41,072 bases of DNA from Microbulbifer halophilus (GTDB lineage: Bacteria > Pseudomonadota > Gammaproteobacteria > Pseudomonadales > Cellvibrionaceae), in the NCBI RefSeq assembly GCF_026183675.1, contig NZ_JAPIVK010000019.1:53006-94077 (forward strand), in the 5' to 3' direction. Positions 9,182 to 17,908 of the stretch are shown here, in pieces. The notes under the pieces are model-generated. The model was not told where the DNA came from, made no database searches, and saw only the letters and a list, made by a program, of their open reading frames with translations. The position numbers were made by a program, and so were the translations under genes. Numbering within the stretch: position 1 is the stretch's first letter; every line of letters begins with the position of its first letter.

Positions 9182-11371
9182 ATGACGGAACGAATCCAAG
9201 TCGGCGATCTGCAAATCGCATCGGAATTGCACCAACTGGTCACGGAAGAGGTGATTCCCGGTACCGGCGTCAGCGCCGATGTGTTCTGGGCCGAGTTTGA
9301 AAAGATTCTCGACGACCTGGCGCCGGTGAACCGCTCGCTGCTGGAAAAGCGCGACCGGATCCAGGAGCAGATCGACCGCTGGCACATCGACAACCCGGGT
9401 GCCCACCGGGATCTGGATGGCTACAGAAAATTCCTGCGGGAGATCGGCTACCTGGTAGACGAGCCGGCGGACTTTACCGCCACCACGGAAGATGTCGATG
9501 CGGAAATCGCCACCATGGCGGGCCCACAGCTGGTGGTACCGGTGATGAACGCCCGCTATGCCCTGAACGCCGCCAACGCGCGCTGGGGCAGCCTCTACGA
9601 CGCGCTCTACGGTACCGACGTCATCTCCGAGGACGAGGGTGCGGAAAAGGGCAGCAGCTACAACCCGGTGCGCGGTGCCAGGGTGATCCAGTACGCCCGC
9701 GAAGTGCTCGACCAGTCGGCGCCGCTGACCGAAGGCAGCCACAAAGAGGTTACCGAATACCGCATCAATGGTTCGCTGCTGGAAGCCGTGCGCGACAACG
9801 GCAAGGTCGCCAGGCTTCAAGACAGCACGCAGTTTGCCGGCTACCGGGGCAACGGCGGCGAGCCGGAAGCCATTCTGCTCAGGCAGCACGGCCTGCATTT
9901 CGAGATACAGATCGACCGTGAGCATCCCATCGGCAAGACCGACGCCGCCGGCGTGAAAGATGTGCTGGTGGAATCCGCGCTGACAACCATCATGGATTGC
10001 GAAGACTCGGTCGCGGCCGTGGATGCCGAAGACAAGGTGGTCGTCTACCGCAACTGGCTGGGCCTGATGAAGGGCGACCTGACCGAGTCCATAGACAAGG
10101 GCGGCAAGACCATCGAGCGCAAACTGAACCCGGACCGCGAATACACCTCGCCCAACGGCAACCCGCTCACGTTGCCGGGCCGCAGCCTGATGTTTGTGCG
10201 CAACGTCGGCCACCTGATGACCAACGACGCGATTCTCGACAAGGATGGCAACGAAGTACCCGAGGGCATTCTCGACGGCATGATTACCGGCCTGATCGCG
10301 CTGCACGACCTGCGCGGCACGGGCCCCTTGAAAAACTCCCGTAGCGGCAGCGTCTATATCGTAAAACCGAAAATGCACGGCCCCGAGGAAGTGGCCTTTG
10401 CCAATACCCTGTTCAACCGCATCGAGGATGCGCTGGGGATGGAACGCAATACACTCAAGATGGGCATCATGGACGAGGAGCGCCGCACCACGGTCAACCT
10501 CAAGGCCTGTATCGCCGCGGCGAAAGAGCGGGTGGCATTTATCAATACCGGCTTTCTCGATCGCACCGGCGACGAGATCCACACCTCCATGCTGGCCGGG
10601 CCCATGATCCGCAAGGGCGACATGAAACAGTCCAGATGGATTCAGGCCTACGAGGACTGGAATGTGGACACCGGTCTCGCAACCGGGCTCAAGGGCAGGG
10701 CGCAGATCGGCAAGGGCATGTGGGCCATGCCGGACCTGATGGCCGGCATGATGCAGGCCAAGCTGGCGCACCCGATGGCCGGCGCCAACACCGCCTGGGT
10801 GCCGTCGCCCACCGCCGCCACCCTGCACGCACTGCACTACCACAAAGTGGATGTGGCCAAGCGCCAGGACGAGCTGGTAAAGCGCGCGCATGCGAAACTC
10901 GACGATATCCTCACGGTGCCGGTGGCGGAGGAAGCCGACTGGAGCGCGGAGGAAATCCAGCGCGAACTGGACAACAATGCCCAGGGTATTCTCGGCTATG
11001 TGGTGCGCTGGATCGACCAGGGCGTGGGCTGCTCCAAGGTTCCGGATATCAACGACGTGGGTCTGATGGAAGACCGCGCCACACTGCGCATCTCCTCCCA
11101 GCATATCGCCAACTGGCTGAAGCAGGGCGTGGTGACCCGGGCTCAGGTGCAGGAAACCATGCAGCGCATGGCGGCGGTGGTGGATCGCCAGAATGCCGGC
11201 GACCCCGACTACCGCGATATGGCGCCGGATTTCGACAATAGCGTGGCCTATCGGGCCGCCTGTGAGCTGGTGTTCGAAGGCTGTGCGCAGCCAAACGGCT
11301 ACACCGAACCGGTCCTGCACCGGCGCCGGCGCCAGTTCAAGGAAAAAGAATGCAAGGCGAAGCACGGTTGA
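9182..11371 (+). CDS. glcB: Malate synthase G
   Basis: Condenses glyoxylate with acetyl-CoA to malate, the second step of the glyoxylate shunt. At 729 residues it matches the single-chain G isoform (about 720) rather than the ~530-residue A form. Family blocks seen include [19 protein letters not shown] and [13 protein letters not shown] around the glyoxylate/Mg site, and [21 protein letters not shown] further on. GAGAGG precedes the ATG at a good distance. The gene follows the LysR regulator and ends in a clear terminator, so it is probably transcribed alone. The call is secure. Confidence 0.97.
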   Translation: MTERIQVGDLQIASELHQLVTEEVIPGTGVSADVFWAEFEKILDDLAPVNRSLLEKRDRIQEQIDRWHIDNPGAHRDLDGYRKFLREIGYLVDEPADFTATTEDVDAEIATMAGPQLVVPVMNARYALNAANARWGSLYDALYGTDVISEDEGAEKGSSYNPVRGARVIQYAREVLDQSAPLTEGSHKEVTEYRINGSLLEAVRDNGKVARLQDSTQFAGYRGNGGEPEAILLRQHGLHFEIQIDREHPIGKTDAAGVKDVLVESALTTIMDCEDSVAAVDAEDKVVVYRNWLGLMKGDLTESIDKGGKTIERKLNPDREYTSPNGNPLTLPGRSLMFVRNVGHLMTNDAILDKDGNEVPEGILDGMITGLIALHDLRGTGPLKNSRSGSVYIVKPKMHGPEEVAFANTLFNRIEDALGMERNTLKMGIMDEERRTTVNLKACIAAAKERVAFINTGFLDRTGDEIHTSMLAGPMIRKGDMKQSRWIQAYEDWNVDTGLATGLKGRAQIGKGMWAMPDLMAGMMQAKLAHPMAGANTAWVPSPTAATLHALHYHKVDVAKRQDELVKRAHAKLDDILTVPVAEEADWSAEEIQRELDNNAQGILGYVVRWIDQGVGCSKVPDINDVGLMEDRATLRISSQHIANWLKQGVVTRAQVQETMQRMAAVVDRQNAGDPDYRDMAPDFDNSVAYRAACELVFEGCAQPNGYTEPVLHRRRRQFKEKECKAKHG

Positions 11372-11389
11372 TCCGAAACAGATATCCAG

Positions 11390-11411
11390 AAGGCCCTGCG
11401 GGGCCTTTTTT
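11390..11411 (+). terminator. Rho-independent terminator of glcB
   Basis: AAGGCCC-TGCG-GGGCCTT is followed by a T-run. It lies 18 nt after the glcB stop and insulates the next promoter. Confidence 0.9.
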
Positions 11412-11432
11412 GTTGGCCGGGGAAAATTTCCC

Positions 11433-11463
11433 TTGACCTTAAGTTTGCTTTAGGTTGCAAACT
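11433..11463 (+). promoter_or_regulatory. MerR-family-type promoter upstream of the NAT pair
   Basis: TTGACC (11433-11438) and CAAACT (11458-11463) are separated by 19 bp, the over-long spacing typical of MerR-family-activated promoters. Centred in the spacer is the dyad ACCTTAAG-TTTG-CTTTAGGT (11436-11455), with 7 of 8 positions symmetric; its shape resembles SoxR/MerR-class boxes. It lies 35 bp before the first NAT start codon. No merR gene is in the window, so the activator would be encoded elsewhere. Confidence 0.65.
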
Positions 11464-11498
11464 TCGTGAGTCCTTTACAGAACGAGGGAAAGTGACTC

Positions 11499-12335
11499 AT
11501 GGGAGAAATGATCAACCTGGATGCATATCTGCAACGCATCGATTTTTCCGGTAGCCCCGCGGCAGACCTGGATAGCATCAAAAAGCTGGTGGCGCGACAT
11601 ACGCGAGCCATTTCGTTCGAAAACCTGAACCCGTTTTTCGGCTGGCCGGTGGAAATCGACCTGCCGGCCGTGGAGCGAAAGCTGGTGCACAGCCGGCGCG
11701 GCGGTTACTGCTATGAGCAGAACACACTCATGCAGGCGCTACTCGAGTCGTTGGATGTCCCGGTGACCCCACTCGCAGCGCGGGTACTCTGGCAAGCGCC
11801 GGAAGACTCCACACCGGCCCAGTCCCATATGATGCTGCGCGCGGAGATTGGCGGCAAGCCATATCTGGTGGATGTCGGATTTGGCGTGCAGACACCTACC
11901 GCCCCCCTGCGCCTGGATACCGAAGCGCCGCAGGACACACCCCACGGATGCTACCGGGTTCTTCAGGCCGACGGGGAGTTCCTGGTGCAGGTGGCGCTCC
12001 CGGGTAGCTGGGCGCCGATCTACCGCTTCGACCTGCAGCGACAGGCCCCCGACGATTACAAGATGTTCAATTGGTATTGTTCCACCCACCCGGACTCACA
12101 CTTCACCCGCGACCTGATCGCCACCCGCCCGGTGGAGAGTGGCCGGTATACGTTGCATAACAACAAGCTCACCTTTTACCCCCTCGATGGCCCGAAACGG
12201 GAGTCCAGTGTGGCGGGGCCGGAGGAGCTGCGGCGACAACTGCGGGATGTTTTTGATATCGAACTACCGGATTCCGATGTGGTGACGTGGTCTTTCTCGG
12301 CGCTGTTTGCAGGAACTGACGGGCCTGTGCCGTGA
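11499..12335 (+). CDS. Arylamine N-acetyltransferase, first copy
   Basis: Transfers an acetyl group from acetyl-CoA to arylamines, hydrazines or related amines in the cytoplasm; the natural substrate is unknown. It has 278 residues, the usual bacterial NAT length. The cysteine-protease-like triad is complete: C71 in RRGGYCYEQN, H110 in PAQSHM and D125 in LVDVGFG. The start at 11499 is supported by GAGGGAA about 8 nt upstream and by exact N-terminal length agreement with the second copy. The gene lies behind a MerR-type promoter and is followed 100 bp later by a paralogue in the same direction with no terminator between, so they are probably co-transcribed. Confidence 0.92.
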   Translation: MGEMINLDAYLQRIDFSGSPAADLDSIKKLVARHTRAISFENLNPFFGWPVEIDLPAVERKLVHSRRGGYCYEQNTLMQALLESLDVPVTPLAARVLWQAPEDSTPAQSHMMLRAEIGGKPYLVDVGFGVQTPTAPLRLDTEAPQDTPHGCYRVLQADGEFLVQVALPGSWAPIYRFDLQRQAPDDYKMFNWYCSTHPDSHFTRDLIATRPVESGRYTLHNNKLTFYPLDGPKRESSVAGPEELRRQLRDVFDIELPDSDVVTWSFSALFAGTDGPVP

Positions 12336-12435
12336 CATGCCCCTGTTAGTCAACCGCCTTGGCGGATGGCAGCGTGGTATTTACGAGCGAGCTTAAAGCT
12401 GATTGCACCCTTCAAGCCGAAAAGGAGGCTCAACC

Positions 12436-13278
12436 ATGAAAACGGCTATCGACCTTGACGCCTATCTGCGGCGAATCGGATTCGCCGGCAAGCCGGCTGC
12501 GGACCTCGAAACACTGGAGAAGGTTGTCGGCCTGCACAGTCGCGCCATTCCCTTTGAAAACCTCAATCCGTTCCTCGGCCTGCCGGTGGAGATAGACCTG
12601 CCTTCGGTAGAGCGGAAGCTGGTTGAAGAGGAGCGGGGTGGCTACTGTTTTGAACAGAATACGCTGTTGCAGGGCGCGCTGACACAATTGGATATCCCGC
12701 ACGTAGCGCTGGCGGCACGTATTCTCTGGCAGCAGCCGGAGCACGCTTATCCCGCCCAGTCCCACATGCTTTTGCGTGCGGACATCAAAGGAATTCCCTA
12801 CCTCGTGGATGTGGGAGTTGGCGGGCAGACACCGACAGTACCGCTGCGCATGGATATGGAAATGCCTCAGCATACATCCTATGGGAGTTATCGGATCGAG
12901 CGCCGGTCGGACGATTTCCTGCTGCAGATGAAAGCCCGGGACAAATGGTGGCCGATATACAGTTTCGACCTGCGGCAACCAGCCACAGAGGATTACGAGA
13001 TCTTCAACTGGTACTGGGCGGCTCACCCGAAGTCACCCTTCATCAACGAACTGACGGTCGCACGGGTAACTGGCAGTGGACGCCTTTCGTTGCTCAATAA
13101 TCGGCTCACTTTCTACCCGAAGACGGGGACCAAAAGTGAAAAAACACTGCGCGACCTGCCCGAACTGCGCCGCACTCTGACGGAAGCTTTCGGCATTCGG
13201 CTGCCGGACAGCCCGAACCTTGGGCAGCGCCTGCAGGAAGTATTGCAGCCGCTACCGCCAGCGAGCAAACCTGTTTGA
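12436..13278 (+). CDS. Arylamine N-acetyltransferase, second copy
   Basis: Paralogue of the preceding gene: 280 residues with the triad at identical positions (C71 in RGGYCFEQN, H110 in PAQSHM, D125 in LVDVGVG) and 31 of the first 50 residues identical. The reading frame is open 11 codons further upstream, but AAAGGAGG at 12421-12428 sits 7 nt before the ATG at 12436, which decides the start. The C-terminal halves diverge more, including the region that shapes the acceptor pocket in NATs, so the copies may differ in substrate. The DVGVGG variation next to the catalytic Asp (DVGFGV in copy one) is worth noting. Intact by sequence. Confidence 0.92.
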   Translation: MKTAIDLDAYLRRIGFAGKPAADLETLEKVVGLHSRAIPFENLNPFLGLPVEIDLPSVERKLVEEERGGYCFEQNTLLQGALTQLDIPHVALAARILWQQPEHAYPAQSHMLLRADIKGIPYLVDVGVGGQTPTVPLRMDMEMPQHTSYGSYRIERRSDDFLLQMKARDKWWPIYSFDLRQPATEDYEIFNWYWAAHPKSPFINELTVARVTGSGRLSLLNNRLTFYPKTGTKSEKTLRDLPELRRTLTEAFGIRLPDSPNLGQRLQEVLQPLPPASKPV

Positions 13279-13412
13279 GGAGGGTGGGAGTGAAGCGAGA
13301 GATTCTGCCGTGGTCTTCCACTCGGTGACGGGGACCACCCGGGCGCTGGTACTGCGACTTTCCGCGACCCCGGGAATCCGGCGCCGTCGCCTGACAGCGC
13401 CGGGGTGCCGAT

Positions 13413-14852
13413 TTACAGCGCTATCCAGGCATCCTCCCAGTTGCTGCCGGTGCCGGGGGCGTAGTGGAAGGTACTGTCCACATTGCACCAGTCGCCGTAG
13501 GGGAAGGGTTTGCACTGGTAACGGTTGCCGTCGCTGCCCAGCACCACTGTCTCGCCGGGCACATAGCTGCCGACGCCATCCGGGTAGACATGATCGTAGT
13601 CACCGCCATTGCCGCCATCGTCGCTGCTGTGGCTGATATCAACGCTGGCACTGTCGCTGAGCTCGCCGTCGCTGACAGTCACCTGAACCGTTACCGTCTG
13701 GCTCTGCGCCGGTTCGGCCAGTTGCAGGGTGTTCGTCTGCCCGGTGGTTCCGCCGAGACTCGCGCCCTCTCCGGTGAGCAGGTCCCAGCTGTAGGTCAGC
13801 GGGTCGCCGTCCGCATCGCTGGAGTCCGCGGCGGACAGGCTGACACTGCCGGCGCCGATGACTGAGAGCGGGTCCGCACTGATCGCAGCAAGGGGCGCAT
13901 CGTTGCCGTCCGGGATGCGGATATCGACCTCGTGGCCCAGGTTCAGGTCAGACCGGGTGTAGACGCGGTTGCCGTCGGCGCTCCGCCGGGCACTGATCTC
14001 TCCAGTGTCCGGATCCAGTACGCCGATGCGCGCATACTGCGACTGGCCGTTGACCGCCTGCGCAAAGGCGTAGGCCCACTCGGCGGCGGGCATGTCGGCC
14101 GTTAGTGCATACTCGACGCTCTCCATGTCGTTGCCGCTGTCGTTGAACAGGCGCAGGGTCACGGTGCTGCCCGCGGCCAGCTCCGTCTGTGCGCTCAGCG
14201 ACCCCTCGTCCGTCCAGGTGCTGCCGCCGCCGTCGCCGAGGATTACATCGGTACAGGTGTAGAAGGCCTCGGTGCTGTCGGAGCGCTGCCAGGTGGTGTA
14301 GATCACATGCTTGCCGGTGACCGGCGGCAGCGGGCAGTTGAGGATATAGCGCTTGTCCGCACTGAGCGGTACATCGCCCAGCCGGCAGAACTCGAACAGG
14401 TCTCCCCACTGCAGCGGCTGGTCCGGGGTATAACCCTGCCGGGTGACGTAGAAGACCCAGTCCCGGGTTGCGTGGGGGGCGGTGGCATAGAACTCGAAAT
14501 CGAAAGTGCCGTCCGGCTTGGGCGCGATCGGTGTCGCCTGCCAGTCACTGCGCGCTAGGTCGAGACCGGCGAACTTGGCCTTTCCGCCGGCGCAGAGCTG
14601 GCCGTCGGGGACCACGGCGCGGTGGTTGCCATCGGCGCTGGCCTGGTTGATGCCGTTCCAGTCGTAGAAAGCCTGGGAGCCGGCCACCTCTTTGGCGGCG
14701 GCGCAGGCCGGGTCACTGGGATTTTCCGGATTGTTCAGGAAGCAGTTGTAGACGCGGCTCTCCGGTACCGACATGGTGCCGTGGGCCAGTGCCTGACCCA
14801 TTGGAATCGATATAGACAGCGCTGTCATCAGCGACAGGGTTTTGCGCAGCAT
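13413..14852 (-). CDS. Secreted AA10 lytic polysaccharide monooxygenase with CBM73-like module
   Basis: Copper enzyme predicted to oxidatively cleave chitin or cellulose outside the cell. The 479 residues have a signal peptide (1-23, ending ALA) whose removal exposes H24 as N-terminal ligand of the histidine brace; H77 in SADGNHRAV is the second ligand. The AA10 domain spans about 24-210. It is followed by a GbpA domain-2-like module (about 212-330), a PKD/REJ-like beta domain (about 335-415), a Gly/Asp-rich linker and a C-terminal CBM73/CBM5-12-like chitin-binding module with YQCKPFPYGDWC and a final WEDAWIAL. The frame is open 62 codons upstream, but AAGGAG just before 14852 and the signal peptide fix the start. 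Chitin is the likelier substrate given the C-terminal module. Confidence 0.92.
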   Translation of the reverse strand: MLRKTLSLMTALSISIPMGQALAHGTMSVPESRVYNCFLNNPENPSDPACAAAKEVAGSQAFYDWNGINQASADGNHRAVVPDGQLCAGGKAKFAGLDLARSDWQATPIAPKPDGTFDFEFYATAPHATRDWVFYVTRQGYTPDQPLQWGDLFEFCRLGDVPLSADKRYILNCPLPPVTGKHVIYTTWQRSDSTEAFYTCTDVILGDGGGSTWTDEGSLSAQTELAAGSTVTLRLFNDSGNDMESVEYALTADMPAAEWAYAFAQAVNGQSQYARIGVLDPDTGEISARRSADGNRVYTRSDLNLGHEVDIRIPDGNDAPLAAISADPLSVIGAGSVSLSAADSSDADGDPLTYSWDLLTGEGASLGGTTGQTNTLQLAEPAQSQTVTVQVTVSDGELSDSASVDISHSSDDGGNGGDYDHVYPDGVGSYVPGETVVLGSDGNRYQCKPFPYGDWCNVDSTFHYAPGTGSNWEDAWIAL

Positions 14853-15195
14853 GGTGCGTTTCTCCTTCTTCTTTCTTGTGTTTGGTACCCAAGTTTCGGG
14901 GGCGGTTTCGGGAGCCGGTACCATCGGTGGACACCGCCAACTCGGAACTTGGGTTTTATATTCCGATATTGGCGCGGGCATTCGGGGCCTGCCGGCGTCA
15001 ATAATCGGTTCCGTTAGCGAAAGACAGCAACAGATCACAAATGACAGCGCTGCCTTTCTCGATTCATGCTAACGGACTACATCGGGAGAAAAAGGAACTC
15101 TGCCGCCATATTGGCGGCTGGCGGGCAGGTTATTGCAAATCTGTGCCGGCCGGCGCAAAGCTGCCACCGATCCGTTCACTGTCGGTGGTGACGCA
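14853..15195. other. Intergenic region upstream of the LPMO gene
   Basis: This is 343 bases without a gene. It holds the LPMO ribosome site (AAGGAG, minus strand), a TATAAA box on the minus strand (14955-14960) that could be a -10, and an imperfect 12-bp inverted repeat (14887-14898 with 14943-14954, 11 of 12) enclosing CGGTG-GA-CACCG (14925-14936). No clear -35, terminator or ORF was found. From 15076 to 15195 I see nothing notable. Confidence 0.55.
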
Positions 15196-16365
15196 TCAGG
15201 AGGGAGCATCGGTGCGGGTTGGCTCGAGACAGTTCAGTAGCCGGTGTACCAGCGCGGTCACCGCCAGGCCGCACACCAGAGCTACCAGTACCGACGAGAT
15301 GCGGTAGAGGGCGCTGTACACCAGGTCCTGGTCCGGCGCCACATACTGGCCGAACAGGATACCCATGGTGGTGAGGCCGCAGAAGCCGATTCCCGAGGCA
15401 CCGCCCTCGAGTACGTGGGCGCGGGCAAACAGCATCAGGCCGCACCAGAGGGCGATCATCACCAACAGCAGGTTGCCCGCGTGGGAGTAGAGCACCAGCT
15501 GCATGGCAACCGCCAGTGCACTCCCCAGGAGGGTGCCGAGAGCGCGCTTGTGCGCAGTGTGAATCGTATCCGGGTAGTGCAGCGCGAACAGGATCACCAC
15601 GGTCGAGATTTGTGCCGACATGGAATCCCGCAGTTCTACCACCTGGAAGACCGCGAACGACAGTGTCGCCACGGTAGCGCCAAGCAAGGTCTCGTGGCGG
15701 ACGCGCGCCGGGGATTTTTGCGGTCGCGCCCGCGGTTTGCGGGGTTCGACATCCGGAAACAACTGCCACATCGCCAGCGCGATACCTACAGAGACGAACG
15801 ATGCCAGCAGGTTTTGCCCCATCAGGTTCATCATGTCTGCATCCGCATAGCTGCTGAAGTGCAGCATGATGCTGAGGCTGACTACACCGTGGGCGCCGAA
15901 CAGGAACATGGGCCCGCGCGCCATCAGTGCAAAGCGGCCGGCAAACAGCGCGAACACGGCGGCGGTCATGACCGGTGGTCAGTGGCTTAGAAAACCCACT
16001 ACCAGGGTGAGTTCGACACAGTTGATGGCGGTAGTACCGATGAACTGGCGCGCCACGTGGGCGTTGACTGCCGGGATCAGCCCCAGCAGGAACATCGGGA
16101 AGACCACGAAGAAGACGCCGTAGCTGGAATCCAGCAGCTGGCTGACGACAAAGCCCAGCGCCGCGCCGCCGGCGATGCGCAGGCACTGGCGCAGGGCATT
16201 GTGGTCCAGCTCCGGCGCGTTGGCGCGGTGTGGGCGGGCGCGAAACCAGCGGCGCAGCCACAGCCGGCGGGGCGGCGGTTGGGCGGCAGTCGCCTCCGCC
16301 AGCCAGGCGGGTGGCGGCAGCGCCGGCAACGGTTCCGGCGCCGGGGAGGAAGACTCAGTATACAT
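15196..16365 (-). pseudogene. DUF2955/FUSC-like membrane transporter split by an in-frame TGA
   Basis: Predicted inner-membrane component of an AaeB-like efflux system. One continuous frame runs from the ATG at 16365 to a stop at 15196, interrupted by a single TGA at 15979-15981. The front part (128 residues) has a proline-rich cytoplasmic N-terminus and two or three membrane segments ending GFLSH. After the TGA come three codons and an ATG at 15969, from which 257 further residues with several membrane segments read on. Together the ~389 residues make one normal-sized family member. One base (TGG to TGA, Trp to stop) would explain the break. Downstream coding remains clean, so the change is recent, a sequencing error, or is suppressed. 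It overlaps the end of hlyD by 11 bases. Confidence 0.75.
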
Positions 16366-17416
16366 AGTGCAGCAGGCTGATCAGGTGTATCTGCAGCCGG
16401 GCAAAGAAAGCCGCAATCGGATGGTCCGACGGTATCAGCTGCACCGTGGCGCGGGCGCCGCTGACCGGTATGGGTGAGGGCACTGCCTCCAGTGCCAGGT
16501 GCAGGCGCAGTCGCTGGGCATCGCGCACCCAGCGGGAGCTGGTGGGGATATCCACCAGTTGCCCGTTCGCCGGCAACTGGCCGTCGCGCACCCCGGCGTC
16601 GATGCTGGTGGCGTGCGCGGCGAAGATGCGACCGGGGCTGGCGTCAAAAGTGACCAGCGCCAGGTCGCCCGGCCGCAGGTGGCGCAGGCTTTTCTCGCGG
16701 AAGTCGGCGGTGATATCCAGTTCATTGCCCACCAGTGCCAGTACCGGGCCGCCGACCGCGGCGTAGTCGCCGGCCTCCAGTTGCAGGTTGGAGACCACCG
16801 CGTCGCGGCTGGCGCGCACCTCGGTGCGTTCCAGGTCCAGCCGGGCGTCGGCCAGGTTGTTGCCTGCGCGGCGCAACTGCAGGTTGTCCGGCCCCGTCTC
16901 GCCGCGCTGCACGCGCAGTTCCTCAACGCTGGCGCGAGCCGCTGCCACTTTCGCGGCGGCGGTTTCGTAGGCGGCGGCAGTCTGGTCGAGTAGTTGCTGC
17001 GACACAGCGTGGCTGTCGATCAGGGCCCGCAGGCGATCCCGCTCCCGCGCCAGTTCCCGGGCATCCGCCTCGGCAGCCTGGAGTTCGGCGCGGGCCGCCG
17101 CCAGGGAGGCCTCCAGGCGCGCGTTATCGCGCTGAACCTGCTCCAGCGTCAGCTGCGCCTTTTCCACGGCGATGTGAAAGGGCTCGGGATCCAGGCGGAA
17201 CAGCAGGTCGCCTTTCCTCACCCGGCTGTGATTCTCCACGGCGACTTCAATCACGCGGCCGCTCAGCTCCGGCGCCACCTGGGTGATCTCGCGCATGGCC
17301 CGCGCCTGGGGCGTCAGTGGCATCATCAGGTCGGCGACGACAAAATACGCGAACAGCAGGGCAAAACTCACTGCCGCCGCGCGTATCCATCGGGCGAAAC
17401 GTTGTTCGGGGGTCAT
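16355..17416 (-). CDS. HlyD-family periplasmic adaptor (membrane fusion protein)
   Basis: Bridges an inner-membrane pump and an outer-membrane channel. The 353 residues have one N-terminal membrane anchor (about 12-32), a biotinyl-lipoyl-like half (about 45-85, APELSGRVIEVAVENHSRV), an alpha-helical coiled-coil hairpin (about 85-195, rich in Ala/Glu/Arg heptads), the second lipoyl half (LERTEVRASRDAVVSNL) and beta-barrel regions to the end. It lies 36 bp after marR and overlaps the DUF2955 gene, the usual arrangement for small-molecule (aromatic acid or drug) export operons. No outer-membrane TolC-like gene is adjacent. The specific cargo is unknown. Confidence 0.88.
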   Translation of the reverse strand: MTPEQRFARWIRAAAVSFALLFAYFVVADLMMPLTPQARAMREITQVAPELSGRVIEVAVENHSRVRKGDLLFRLDPEPFHIAVEKAQLTLEQVQRDNARLEASLAAARAELQAAEADARELARERDRLRALIDSHAVSQQLLDQTAAAYETAAAKVAAARASVEELRVQRGETGPDNLQLRRAGNNLADARLDLERTEVRASRDAVVSNLQLEAGDYAAVGGPVLALVGNELDITADFREKSLRHLRPGDLALVTFDASPGRIFAAHATSIDAGVRDGQLPANGQLVDIPTSSRWVRDAQRLRLHLALEAVPSPIPVSGARATVQLIPSDHPIAAFFARLQIHLISLLHYVY

Positions 17417-17452
17417 GGTCGTCTCTCAGTGCCTCTCAACACGACGGGGCGG

Positions 17453-17908
17453 TCAGGTCTCGCCGAGCTCGCTAGCGGCGTTTTCCTCGATGGTGGCCAG
17501 CACCCGCTCGAAGGCGTCGAAATCGTTTTCGGAAACACCGGCCAGCAATCGCTCGCGGGCCTCGCCGGCACGGGTTTCCAGGGCCGCGAGAACCTCGCGG
17601 CCCCACGGTGTGAAAAACACTTCCCGCGCGCGGCGATCCGCGGCACAGGTACGCCGTTCCACCAGCCCCTGCTGCGCCAGTTGGTCCAGGGTGCGGGAGA
17701 GGGACGGCAGTTCGATCTCGAGTGTTTCCGCAAGCAGCTTCTGGGTACTGCCGTCACCCAGGTGGCGCAGGGCGATCAGGACCGTCCAGCGGGACTGGGT
17801 CAGACCCAGGGGCTGAACGGTCTGGTCGACGACCGAGCGCCACTGGCTGTGCACATGTCGCAACCACAGGCCGAGTCCCTCGGTGCGGGAGATGGGTTTA
17901 TTTAGCAT
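17453..17908 (-). CDS. MarR/SlyA-family transcriptional regulator
   Basis: The protein has 151 residues, normal for MarR. The winged helix is at about 35-100, with LTQSRWTVLIALRHLGDG, the recognition-helix region ELPSLSRTLDQLAQQGLVER and the wing DRRAREVFFTPWG. It is first gene of the hlyD-DUF2955 efflux operon, so it probably represses the operon and itself and is released by an aromatic ligand, as is usual for the family. The ATG at 17908 has no ribosome site and lies inside a palindromic operator directly after a promoter, which suggests a leaderless mRNA. Confidence 0.9.
   Translation of the reverse strand: MLNKPISRTEGLGLWLRHVHSQWRSVVDQTVQPLGLTQSRWTVLIALRHLGDGSTQKLLAETLEIELPSLSRTLDQLAQQGLVERRTCAADRRAREVFFTPWGREVLAALETRAGEARERLLAGVSENDFDAFERVLATIEENAASELGET

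Noticed and set aside
9164..11365. 733-residue minus-strand reading frame opposite glcB
   Set aside because: Mirror frame of malate synthase; no recognisable domain.
13380..13408. CCGGCGC/GCGCCGG hairpin as LPMO terminator
   Set aside because: 7-bp arms with a long loop and no T-tract; may be chance at this GC content.
15011..15075. CCGTTAGC/GCTAACGG inverted repeat in the LPMO-transporter gap
   Set aside because: 8-bp arms separated by 49 nt, with no promoter or partner site near; likely chance.
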